Assembly (NCBI RefSeq): GCF_017313275.1
Contig: NZ_JAFLNM010000002.1
Coordinates: forward strand, 915,256 to 979,255
From: Flagellimonas profundi
GTDB lineage: Bacteria > Bacteroidota > Bacteroidia > Flavobacteriales > Flavobacteriaceae
Direction of reading: 5' to 3'
DNA: 64,000 nt
A program made the translations under genes and the position numbers. Positions 55,226 through 63,408 of this stretch are shown piece by piece. Under the pieces are notes generated by a model that ran no database searches, was not told the origin of the DNA, and saw only the letters and a list, made by a program, of their open reading frames with translations. Each line of letters starts with the position of its first letter. Within the stretch, counting starts at the first letter, position 1.

Positions 55226-56122
55226 TTAACCGTTTAGGGCAACAACCTCTTTGATTTTTTCTCCCATCATGTTCTTTAGCATGGTTTCGATTCCGTTTTT
55301 CAAAGTAAAAGTAGAGGATGGGCAACCGCTGCAGGCACCTTGAAGGATTACGCTCACCGTTCCGCTTTCCTCTTCGTACGACTGGAAAAGAATGTTTCCT
55401 CCATCACCTGCCACCGCCGGTTTTACATATTCTTCCAAAATGTCTATGATTTGGAGCGATGTGTCATCGTAATCCGTGCCAGCTTTATTTTGCTCTACGG
55501 TTTCCTTACTTTTTTGAATGGCTTCCGCCGTCACAACATCTTTGCCATCGGCCAGGTAATCCCTAATAAATTCGCGGAGTTGCATATTGATTTCTTCCCA
55601 ATCGGCTACTTCATATTTGGTAACGGAAACATAGTTTTCGTCCATAAATACCTCCTTTACAAAAGGAAGGTGGAATAGTTCCATCGCTAAAGGCGACTCT
55701 TTTGCCTCATCGATGTTCTTGAACTCGTAGGTGCTGGGCACAATTTTTTTGTTGGATACGAACTTCATTACCGCAGGGTTGGGTGTTACCTCGGCGTAAA
55801 CTGTAATGGGTTGCTTCTTTTTTACATCCTCTTCGTTTACCACGGGCTCCCCTGCATTGAGGTACTCCACCAGTTGTTGGGCCACTTCGTCCTTCACATC
55901 TTCCCATTCTACAATGTCGAACCTTTCCAAAGCCACAAAATTGCTTGCAATGTAAACGGTCTTTACAAACGGAAGGTAGAAAAGTTGTTGGGCCAGAGGC
56001 GAATTTTTGGCCTCGTCTATATTTTTATATTCGTAGTTGCCCTTTACCAAAAAATGGTTGGCTTCCAATTTAATGATCTTGGGATTGTTGGTCGGGACTA
56101 TCGTGATATTGTACTCTTTCAT
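55226..56122 (-). CDS. Nfu-type Fe-S cluster scaffold with two N-terminal Nfu_N domains
   Basis: 298 residues from the ATG at 56122, nine codons inside the longest frame and downstream of the -7 element. Two copies of the Nfu_N domain (about 1-95 and 105-195; repeated pattern NIDEAKxSPLAxxLFxLPFVK) are followed by the NifU C-terminal domain (about 210-298) with the cluster site CSGCPSS. Nfu proteins carry [4Fe-4S] clusters to target enzymes. The doubled Nfu_N is longer than the one-domain form in most bacteria. The promoter is a strong match (56138-56169). Confidence 0.92.
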   Translation of the reverse strand: MKEYNITIVPTNNPKIIKLEANHFLVKGNYEYKNIDEAKNSPLAQQLFYLPFVKTVYIASNFVALERFDIVEWEDVKDEVAQQLVEYLNAGEPVVNEEDVKKKQPITVYAEVTPNPAVMKFVSNKKIVPSTYEFKNIDEAKESPLAMELFHLPFVKEVFMDENYVSVTKYEVADWEEINMQLREFIRDYLADGKDVVTAEAIQKSKETVEQNKAGTDYDDTSLQIIDILEEYVKPAVAGDGGNILFQSYEEESGTVSVILQGACSGCPSSTFTLKNGIETMLKNMMGEKIKEVVALNG

Positions 56123-56137
56123 CTTGAATATTTGATG

Positions 56138-56169
56138 CAAAAATACCAATAGTTCAGATGCGCAGCAAA
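56138..56169 (-). promoter_or_regulatory. Bacteroidota-type promoter for the Nfu gene
   Basis: Minus strand: -33 TTTG (56169-56166), 20-base spacer, -7 TATTTTTG (56145-56138). ATG at 56122 is 15 bases after the -7 element. Confidence 0.7.
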
Positions 56170-56246
56170 ATATTATAATATTGTATGCGGCTTTCCGTTA
56201 TCTTATTGTTTTATTGTAGTGAACAACCATTAGCCCCATCCGTCAC

Positions 56247-57242
56247 ATGAGACGCATCTTAACCTCGATTATTATAACCCTGTTTTTTGGAAGTATGGCC
56301 AAGGCACAGGAGGGAATCCCAGTGTATTTTGACTACTTGGCGGACAATTATTATTTGGTCTATCCATCCATGGCAGGTATTGCAGAGGGCACCAAAATTC
56401 GTCTAACGGCCAGGAAACAATGGTTTAATGTGGACGAGGCACCGAGCTTGCAAACATTGAATATAAATTCCAGGGTAGGTGAGCGCAGTGGAATAGGGGG
56501 CATACTGTTTAACGATTCCAATGGTTACCATTCGCAAACGGGCTTCAAAGCTACCTATGCGCACCATCTTCAATTAGGGGGCGATTTTAGGACGCTCAAC
56601 CAGTTGTCTTTTGGTTTAAGTGCAGGCGTTATTTTGAGTAGCTTGGACGAAACAGAATTTAGATCCGTAATTCCAGACCCTGTGGTAACGGGGGTAAAAA
56701 ACACTACCAGTTATTTTAACATGGATCTTGGTGTTTCTTACAACTTGTTCGAATTCTATGCCCATGCTGCCGTTCTTAATATTTTGGGTACTGGGCGAGA
56801 CCTGTACACAGCTGCTGAGTTCGATAACTTAAGGAGGTACTTGTTCTCCGTAGGATATGTTTTTGGCAGGGAAACAAGAATAGAGCCGTCCATTTTGTTT
56901 CAGATGACGGACTTTACCAAAGAGAAGACCGTGGACCTGAACGCCAAGGTATACCGCGATGTGAGTTTTGGAACAGTATGGGCAGGGCTGTCCTACCGTC
57001 GCAGTTTTGATGGGGCACAATTTCAAACCAATGGTCAATTTGGTGAGCAACGACTACAATTGTTTACACCGATTATTGGGGTTAATGTGAACAGGTTTAT
57101 GTTCTCTTATAATTACTCTTATCAATCGGGCGATATTCGTTTTGATAATGGTGGTTTTCATCAGATTACCTTGGGTTACGAATTTGGACAGAGCGACCAA
57201 GGAAAACGATATGATTGCTATTGTCCTGCGGCCAATAATTAA
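56247..57242 (+). CDS. PorP/SprF-family type IX secretion membrane protein
   Basis: 331 residues. Signal peptide (about 1-20, ending KAQ), followed by the PorP/SprF pattern: YLVYPSMAGIAEGTKIRLTARKQW near the start, repeated beta-strand segments, and a terminal aromatic strand (FHQITLGYEFGQ). This family forms outer-membrane barrels that work with the type IX system, often beside a gene for a secreted adhesin. Here no adhesin gene follows directly; sprA is 22 kb upstream. Ends at an imperfect hairpin. Confidence 0.88.
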   Translation: MRRILTSIIITLFFGSMAKAQEGIPVYFDYLADNYYLVYPSMAGIAEGTKIRLTARKQWFNVDEAPSLQTLNINSRVGERSGIGGILFNDSNGYHSQTGFKATYAHHLQLGGDFRTLNQLSFGLSAGVILSSLDETEFRSVIPDPVVTGVKNTTSYFNMDLGVSYNLFEFYAHAAVLNILGTGRDLYTAAEFDNLRRYLFSVGYVFGRETRIEPSILFQMTDFTKEKTVDLNAKVYRDVSFGTVWAGLSYRRSFDGAQFQTNGQFGEQRLQLFTPIIGVNVNRFMFSYNYSYQSGDIRFDNGGFHQITLGYEFGQSDQGKRYDCYCPAANN

Positions 57243-57271
57243 AATGGCCCACCGATGTCGATGGACCATTT
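57242..57271. terminator. Imperfect hairpin between the PorP-like and VWA genes
   Basis: 14-bp inverted repeat with two mismatches (57242-57255 with 57258-57271), starting AAATGGCCCACC and ending GGACCATTT. Only short T runs follow, so it is a weaker terminator candidate for either strand. Confidence 0.4.
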
Positions 57272-57295
57272 AGAATCAGCCGTTCAACATTAGTA

Positions 57296-58465
57296 CTAAT
57301 CCCAAGTGAAATTTTTCCGGGAAGCCTGAGCCTTTATGGCCGAAAGCATCGCATTTTCAAGCTCTCCTATTTCCTCTTTTTGATGCTCGGCAATATAAAC
57401 TTCACGTTTGGCATTGAGTTCCTGTATCTTTTTTTGGATTTCTTCCCGTTCCGTTTTCTTTTGTTTGATGTAGGTCATAATCTCACCTTCGGATTTTCCT
57501 TGGAGTTCTTTCGGTAGGTCTGTGTCCTTTAATTCTGAGATGACGACTTCGTCAGCCTCTGCCGCATCCACCAAGTCCCATTGTGAATTTTTGTACAACC
57601 TTGAACTTTTGCTCACAGCTCGTTTAACCGCTACGGCTTCTTCTAGATTTGCTGCATTCGCATCCTGGGCATATTGTAGTTCTTTTTTTCGCATGCCCAT
57701 GGAACCATAGGAAATATAGGTGTTGTTTAATTTTGAATTCAGCCGGATGATAATGTCATCATACGGAGTGTTGATATGGATCACTTGCCTATTGTGGTCA
57801 ATGGCCATGTACTCGCCACCAGTGAGCATGGCGCCTTTTTTCCACAAAGTGGAAATACCCTGCTCATAATTACCGCAAAAAATCGTATTTACGATAATAT
57901 CCTTTTCCTTGGCATTGGTCGCTGCATCCCTGAAATCCAGTTTTCCTTGAGTAAAAGGTTCGTTGCCGGCAATAAAGATCATTTTAAGGTCATCCGCGTT
58001 TTTACCCCAATCCAATTGTTTTAACGAAGTGTGGATTACTTGTCCACAATATTCCTCGCCTCCGTTGGTGGTCAGTGAAAAAAGCTTTTCCGAGATTTCA
58101 TCCAAGTCGTTGCTGAACCCCAAAACCTGTCTTATGTAACCTTCTCGGGACGAAAGATTGTCGTTTCCGTACTCGTAAAGGGCAATTTGAAGGGATGGTC
58201 GCACATTGGTGCCGCATTTGGCATGGGTAAACTCGTTCACAATGTCCCATAATTGTGCCTTGGCCTGATTGATGAGTCCATCCATGCTGTTGCTGGTATC
58301 CAACAACAAGGCAATCTTAACATATTGTTCTTTGGTCTTTTTGCTGGCATATGGGGTAATTAATGTAGCTTTTTCTTTGGTATGGGCCTTAAGGTTACAG
58401 CCATAGGAAGAAGCGGTCATAAACAACAAAAGTGCTGAGCTCAGTATGTATTTAATATGTTTCAT
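57296..58465 (-). CDS. Exported von Willebrand factor A domain protein
   Basis: 389 residues. Signal peptide with a Cys at 23 (ASSYGC), possibly a lipobox. The VWA domain (about 48-240) has the metal-ion site DTSNS (56-60), a second site FSLTTNGGEEYCG and FIAGNEPF. The rest is charged helical sequence (about 270-380; KKTEREEIQKKIQELNAKR), probably coiled coil. It may bind a partner on the periplasmic face, by analogy with other VWA proteins. No partner operon is evident. Confidence 0.85.
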   Translation of the reverse strand: MKHIKYILSSALLLFMTASSYGCNLKAHTKEKATLITPYASKKTKEQYVKIALLLDTSNSMDGLINQAKAQLWDIVNEFTHAKCGTNVRPSLQIALYEYGNDNLSSREGYIRQVLGFSNDLDEISEKLFSLTTNGGEEYCGQVIHTSLKQLDWGKNADDLKMIFIAGNEPFTQGKLDFRDAATNAKEKDIIVNTIFCGNYEQGISTLWKKGAMLTGGEYMAIDHNRQVIHINTPYDDIIIRLNSKLNNTYISYGSMGMRKKELQYAQDANAANLEEAVAVKRAVSKSSRLYKNSQWDLVDAAEADEVVISELKDTDLPKELQGKSEGEIMTYIKQKKTEREEIQKKIQELNAKREVYIAEHQKEEIGELENAMLSAIKAQASRKNFTWD

Positions 58466-58653
58466 GATGCAATAATTTTTAATGTTGAGGTAAATCTATC
58501 GGCATCTTTCAGTAAAAAAAATCAAGAATGAGTGAAAGGATGGTTAAAATGAGCAACTGATACCTGCAACTTCGTAATCCGGGAAAATCAGCATGTTTTT
58601 TCGTGAAAATCAATAACAGGTCATTTTTTAAAATAGTATGTTTACCTATAGTT

Positions 58654-60873
58654 ATGGTAAAAAAGGCGTACATAGTAGTATTGTTGCTGTTAACGTCCCT
58701 AGGTGCATTGGCGCAAGTTGGAAATGCCAGGGTAGAAATGGAAATAAAGGGTTCCGTGAAGGGAATGGAGAGCCGTGCACCCATTTCCGGAGTACAGGTT
58801 ACCACAGATAAGGGCGCATATACCACAACCAATGCCTTAGGGGAATTTAAAATAAAGGCGTCGATAGGAGACCTATTGATTTTTGAAGGCACCGAGCTGG
58901 AAACCGTGCATTATCGAATTAAATCAGCTGAAGATGTGGATGTGCTCGTAAAGGGTTATGGAGGTGCTGTTTCTTCCCGTAAGCAAAAGCGCGAAGTACC
59001 CCCATCCAGAAATAGTTTGATGGACCATCAGCGCTTTTTGGATTCGGCCAATTTTTATAAAAAGACCGATTTCGAGAAAAGCATCGATTTTATTGCCCAA
59101 TCCATGGAATCTCTCGGCAACTCCGGTAACAAAAGGGAGCTATCCTCTTCTTTAAGAGCACTTGGAGAAATTTATATGTTTCACAAGCAGTACGATTTGG
59201 CCATCACCAACTTTAAGGATGCCTTGGCTGCACAAAAGTCCAGCAAAACCGAGTTGTTGTTGGGTCAGGCGTATGTGTTGAATGGTGATCATGAAAGTGC
59301 AATAGCTATTTTGGAACCTTTGGTAGCAGTTAAAAACATGGTTCCCTATCAACGGATAGAACTTTATGAAGCTTTAGGGGACGCCAATAAAGGGCTCTCA
59401 AACCTAAAACAGGCCCAGGAGTATTATCAAGAAGGACTTCTTATTGCAGAAAAAAATCAAATCCCTCCAAAGGAGATCGATCTGAGTTCGAAAATAGCAG
59501 ATGTATTTGCCAGTGAGGACAGAGTGATCGAGGCCGAAGGTTTTTATCGAAACTCTTTGGACCTTTCTAAAAAAGTAGCGCCGGAAAGAATGATCCAGGA
59601 AAGTGAAAAAGTGGCGGATTTTTACAATCAAAAAAGTCGATACAATGATGAAATCCAACTGCGCAAAAGAAACCTGAATGAGCTGAATTCGCTTGCAAGA
59701 CCGGGTGTGGCTTCTGTGGACCAAGGAATTTCACTAACGAGGGATACCATTACCTCACAGCGCATCAACTATAAAATAGCCAATGCCTATATTGCCCAAG
59801 ATAAGTTGGACGAGGCCATTCCTTACCTCGAAAAAAGTATTGTGGAGGCCGACAAGGATGATGATTTGGTGGTGCAAAAGGATGCGACACGAAAATTATC
59901 CGAAGTGTACAAGTATAAAGGTGATTATACCAAGGCTTTGGAATCTTATCAGGATTACGTAGCAGTCGTGGATAGCCTTTATGTACAAAAGGAACAGGAA
60001 ATATCGAGGGCCGCCCGCTTTAATCGAGAAATCGCAAACACACAGAACCGAATCTCGAGTTTGGAACAAGAAAGAGAACTCAGTCAAAGTAAATATAGCT
60101 TGGCGGTAACCGAACAGCAGTTGTACGAGGAGACCAGCAAGCGCCAAAAATGGATCATTTATTCGTTGATATTTGGAATTGCCTCACTGGCACTCACGGC
60201 ATTTTTGTACTACCGAAGCAACAAACAGCAAAAATTGGCGAACAACCTCTTGGCCTTGAAATCGCTACGTACACAGATGAATCCCCATTTTATTTTTAAC
60301 GCGCTCAACTCCGTGAACAATTACATCGCCAAAAGCGATGAACGAAGTGCCAACCGTTTTTTAAGCGAGTTCTCGGTGCTTATGCGCAGTGTACTGGAGA
60401 ATTCCGAAGAGGATTTTATCCCTTTGGCGAAAGAATTGGAGTTGTTGGAACTTTACGTGAAACTGGAACATTCCCGCTTCTCCGAAAAGTTTGATTATGA
60501 AATTGAGGTGGATAAAAAAATAGAGATTGATGCTTTCCAAATTCCACCGATGTTACTTCAGCCGTATATCGAGAACGCCATTTGGCATGGCTTGCGTTAC
60601 AAGGATGAGAAAGGATTTTTAAAAATTAAAGTAAGGCAGCTTACTGAAGATATGCTCGAAATCTGTATTGAGGACAATGGTATTGGAAGAAAAAAATCGA
60701 CTGCCTTAAAGACTGCCAATCAGAAAAAACAGAAGTCCAAGGGAATGGGTAACATTCAAAAACGAATCCGAATTTTGAACGACATGTACAAAAATAGGGT
60801 GGAAGTATCCATTTCAGATTTAAATAACGACCAAACGGGTACGCGGGTGTCCCTAAAACTCAAAAAACAATAA
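58654..60873 (+). CDS. TPR-containing LytS/YehU-type sensor histidine kinase
   Basis: 739 residues from the ATG at 58654, which starts the signal peptide (VKKAYIVVLLLLTSLGALAQ); a TATGTTTA element 10 bases upstream supports it. Parts: carboxypeptidase-regulatory-like domain (about 25-95), TPR repeats (about 120-450), coiled coil (about 465-500), one membrane helix (about 505-525), His_kinase domain with QMNPHFIFNALNSVN (His about 545), and an HATPase with IEDNGIGRKKS. The sensor part faces the periplasm. Stop and start overlap by one base (TAATG) with the LytTR regulator. Confidence 0.92.
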   Translation: MVKKAYIVVLLLLTSLGALAQVGNARVEMEIKGSVKGMESRAPISGVQVTTDKGAYTTTNALGEFKIKASIGDLLIFEGTELETVHYRIKSAEDVDVLVKGYGGAVSSRKQKREVPPSRNSLMDHQRFLDSANFYKKTDFEKSIDFIAQSMESLGNSGNKRELSSSLRALGEIYMFHKQYDLAITNFKDALAAQKSSKTELLLGQAYVLNGDHESAIAILEPLVAVKNMVPYQRIELYEALGDANKGLSNLKQAQEYYQEGLLIAEKNQIPPKEIDLSSKIADVFASEDRVIEAEGFYRNSLDLSKKVAPERMIQESEKVADFYNQKSRYNDEIQLRKRNLNELNSLARPGVASVDQGISLTRDTITSQRINYKIANAYIAQDKLDEAIPYLEKSIVEADKDDDLVVQKDATRKLSEVYKYKGDYTKALESYQDYVAVVDSLYVQKEQEISRAARFNREIANTQNRISSLEQERELSQSKYSLAVTEQQLYEETSKRQKWIIYSLIFGIASLALTAFLYYRSNKQQKLANNLLALKSLRTQMNPHFIFNALNSVNNYIAKSDERSANRFLSEFSVLMRSVLENSEEDFIPLAKELELLELYVKLEHSRFSEKFDYEIEVDKKIEIDAFQIPPMLLQPYIENAIWHGLRYKDEKGFLKIKVRQLTEDMLEICIEDNGIGRKKSTALKTANQKKQKSKGMGNIQKRIRILNDMYKNRVEVSISDLNNDQTGTRVSLKLKKQ

Positions 60874-61604
60874 TGGAACTCAAAGCGGTCATTGTGGAAG
60901 ATGAAGCCAATAGCAGGGAAATCCTTAGGAACTACTTGGCGAAATACTGTGAAAATATCACCTTGCTTGGCGAGGGCGCCACTATTGAAGAAGGTTTGGT
61001 TCAAATCAAAAAACATCATCCCGACCTGGTCTTTTTGGACGTGGAAATGCCATTTGGCAATGCGTTTGATCTGTTGGACCAAATTCCAGATCGTACTTTT
61101 GAGACCATTTTCGTCACGGCTTATAATCAGTATGCCATGGATGCGCTAAACCATCATGCTGCTTATTATTTGATGAAGCCCATCAATATTGATGAATTGA
61201 TCAAGGCAGTGGAATATGTAAGGGCCATTAAGGAAAAGGAAAATGCCTTGGAAGGACAAGTGTTGCAGGCCCGACCTGTTCGGGCAGAGGGTAAAATAAC
61301 ATTGCCTCAGCAAGATGGTTTTCAAGTGTTGGATGTGTCCGATATCTATTTTTGCAAAGCAGATGACAACTACACCGAAATCTATCTCGAAAAGAAAAAA
61401 ATCGTGGTGAGCAAAACACTAAAGTATTTTGAAGAGGCCTTACAGTCCTATTCTTTTGCTCGAATCCATAAATCGTATTTGGTAAACGTGACCGAAGTGG
61501 TAAAATATAAAAAAGGAAAAGGAGGCAGTGTGGTACTTTCCAACGGCAAGGAACTTTCCGTGTCCGCATCCAAAAAAGCCGATCTATTGTCGTATTTTCA
61601 ATAA
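60873..61604 (+). CDS. LytTR-family response regulator
   Basis: 243 residues: receiver domain (about 1-120) with phospho-acceptor Asp56 in LVFLDVEMPFG, Thr and Lys at ETIFVTAYNQ and YLMKPINIDEL; C-terminal LytTR DNA-binding domain (about 145-243; IYFCKADDNYTEIYL, SFARIHKSYLVNV). Cognate to the upstream kinase by 1-base overlap. LytTR regulators bind short direct repeats upstream of targets; none was identified here. Confidence 0.96.
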   Translation: MELKAVIVEDEANSREILRNYLAKYCENITLLGEGATIEEGLVQIKKHHPDLVFLDVEMPFGNAFDLLDQIPDRTFETIFVTAYNQYAMDALNHHAAYYLMKPINIDELIKAVEYVRAIKEKENALEGQVLQARPVRAEGKITLPQQDGFQVLDVSDIYFCKADDNYTEIYLEKKKIVVSKTLKYFEEALQSYSFARIHKSYLVNVTEVVKYKKGKGGSVVLSNGKELSVSASKKADLLSYFQ

Positions 61605-61660
61605 ATTGTACCATCGACCAAGGTCGAATACCCTTTAATAAAAATTCAAAATTCATTTCA

Positions 61661-62176
61661 ATGATTATTAAACCCGTAAGAGGTAAATCCCCCGAAATTG
61701 GAAAAGATTGTTTTATCGCCGAGAATGCTGTTATTGTAGGTGAAGTTAGCATGGGTGATCAATGTAGTATTTGGTTCAATGCAGTGATCAGGGGAGATGT
61801 CCATTTTATAAAAATGGGCAATAAGGTAAATGTACAAGATGGGGCCGTTATACATTGCACCTACAAAAAATCTTCGACCACCATAGGAAATAATGTATCC
61901 ATTGGGCACAATGCCATTGTGCATGGATGTACCATTAAAGACAATGTTTTGGTAGGAATGGGAAGCATAATTATGGATGATTGCGTTGTGGAAAGCAATT
62001 CCATTATAGCTGCTGGAGCGGTTGTGACCGCTGGAACAAAGGTTGAGGCGGGAAGTGTTTATGCAGGAATGCCCGCAAAAAAAATAAAGGATATCAGCCC
62101 GGAGCTTTCCAAAGGCGAAATAGATAGGATTGCCAATAATTACGTAAAATATTCCAGTTGGTTCAAGGAAGATTAG
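61661..62176 (+). CDS. Gamma-carbonic-anhydrase-like hexapeptide-repeat protein
   Basis: 171 residues with left-handed beta-helix repeats (IGxxxxIxxx pattern) and three zinc histidines: His65 (VIHC), His83 and His88 (GHNAIVHGC). This is the gamma-CA/PaaY/YrdA branch; some are carbonic anhydrases, others thioesterases. The C-terminal helix (SKGEIDRIANNYVKYSSWFKE) is typical. It follows the LytTR gene by 56 bases, which contain the palindrome-like TCGACC-AA-GGTCGA (61614-61627). Enzyme activity not certain. Confidence 0.87.
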   Translation: MIIKPVRGKSPEIGKDCFIAENAVIVGEVSMGDQCSIWFNAVIRGDVHFIKMGNKVNVQDGAVIHCTYKKSSTTIGNNVSIGHNAIVHGCTIKDNVLVGMGSIIMDDCVVESNSIIAAGAVVTAGTKVEAGSVYAGMPAKKIKDISPELSKGEIDRIANNYVKYSSWFKED

Positions 62177-62208
62177 GTACTGAAAGGGTTGAGGTGTATT
62201 AGTCGACC

Positions 62209-62320
62209 AATCCAATCATCCAAAAGTCTGATCATCCAAAAATCCAACAATCCAGAATCCAATAGTCCAATCATCCAAAAATCCAATCATCCAACAATCG
62301 AGAAATCCAACAATCCAACC
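62209..62320. repeat. Degenerate ATCCAANA-type tandem repeat before fabD
   Basis: About fourteen 8-9 bp units in tandem with the core ATCCAA (variants aatccaatc, atccaaca, atccaaaa, agtccaatc). Strongly strand-biased in C and A. It fills most of the 205-base gap between the carbonic-anhydrase-like gene and fabD and encodes nothing credible. Confidence 0.85.
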
Positions 62321-62381
62321 ACCCCAAAAGCTATCGAAGAATATTCCCTATTTTTGTCCCACTCAAAAAAACTCGACAACT

Positions 62382-63266
62382 ATGAACGCATATATTTTTC
62401 CTGGACAAGGAGCGCAATTTGTAGGTATGGGCTTGGACCTTTACGAGAACCATTCCGAAGCGCAAGAACTCTTTGAAAAAGCCAATGAGATATTGGGTTT
62501 TTCCATTACGGATATTATGTTCGAAGGAACAGCTGATGATCTTAAACAGACCAAGGTGACCCAACCGGCCATCTTTTTGCATTCCGTGATTTTGAGCAAG
62601 GTATTGGGGGATACTTTTAAGCCAGATATGGTGGCAGGTCATTCCTTGGGTGAATTTTCCGCTCTGGTCGCCAACGGCACCCTGAATTTTGAAGACGGTT
62701 TAAAATTGGTTTCACAACGTGCTTTGGCCATGCAAAAGGCATGTGAGATTCAACCTAGCACCATGGCGGCAGTTTTAGGTTTGGAAGATGAAGTTGTAGA
62801 AAAGATTTGTAATGAAGTTGAAGGTATTGTAGTACCCGCTAACTACAACTGTCCCGGGCAGTTGGTGATCTCCGGAGAGGTGGATGCTGTAAACGTTGCC
62901 TGTGAAAAGATGAAAGAAGCCGGGGCCAGAAGGGCACTATTGTTGCCTGTTGGAGGTGCTTTTCATTCACCTTTAATGGAGCCAGCAAGGGAAGAATTGG
63001 CAGCAGCCATTGGATCTACGGAATTTAAAACACCAAGCTGTCCTATTTACCAAAATGTGACCACTACGGCCGTGTCCGATGCCGAGGAAATCAAAAAGAA
63101 TTTGATATTGCAATTGACTGCTCCCGTAAAGTGGACGCAAAGCGTACAGCAAATGGTGAAAGATGGTGCCACATCCTTTGTGGAAGTAGGACCGGGCAAG
63201 GTGTTGCAAGGTTTGGTAAAGAAAATCCACCGTGAAGCTGAAACCAGTTCTGCCGAAGTTTCTTAA
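62382..63266 (+). CDS. fabD: Malonyl CoA-acyl carrier protein transacylase
   Basis: 294 residues. Acyltransferase motifs: FPGQGAQFVGMG, nucleophile Ser88 in GHSLGEFSAL, catalytic His195 in GGAFHSPLM, and oxyanion Gln in FPGQGAQ. It loads malonyl groups on acyl carrier protein for fatty-acid synthesis. Normal length. The gene stands alone, after the ATCCAANA repeat and before a strong terminator; no other fab gene is nearby. Confidence 0.96.
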   Translation: MNAYIFPGQGAQFVGMGLDLYENHSEAQELFEKANEILGFSITDIMFEGTADDLKQTKVTQPAIFLHSVILSKVLGDTFKPDMVAGHSLGEFSALVANGTLNFEDGLKLVSQRALAMQKACEIQPSTMAAVLGLEDEVVEKICNEVEGIVVPANYNCPGQLVISGEVDAVNVACEKMKEAGARRALLLPVGGAFHSPLMEPAREELAAAIGSTEFKTPSCPIYQNVTTTAVSDAEEIKKNLILQLTAPVKWTQSVQQMVKDGATSFVEVGPGKVLQGLVKKIHREAETSSAEVS

Positions 63267-63311
63267 ACAAGTAAAACAGTTTATCCGAATAAATAGAGAT
63301 TTAAACTAATA

Positions 63312-63336
63312 GGCAAGGAACTTCCTTGCCTTTTTT
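63312..63336 (+). terminator. Intrinsic terminator after fabD
   Basis: Stem GGCAAGGA / TCCTTGCC (63312-63319 with 63323-63330), 3-base loop, T run 63331-63336. Confidence 0.9.
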
Positions 63337-63408
63337 GTAATATTGGTAGTTCCCAAATCACCGACCTACATTTAGCTTTAAAACAAACTGAAACTGATAG
63401 TATTGGTG

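Noticed and set aside
61658..62215. 185-codon frame antisense to the carbonic-anhydrase-like gene
   Set aside because: It is the mirror of the hexapeptide repeats and has no independent support.
62209..62320. CRISPR array
   Set aside because: Units are only 8-9 bp and imperfect, with no spacers and no cas genes nearby.
62189..62476. 95-codon frame over the ATCCAANA repeat
   Set aside because: It translates simple repeat DNA into Ser/Asn/Pro/Ile runs and then runs into fabD in another frame.
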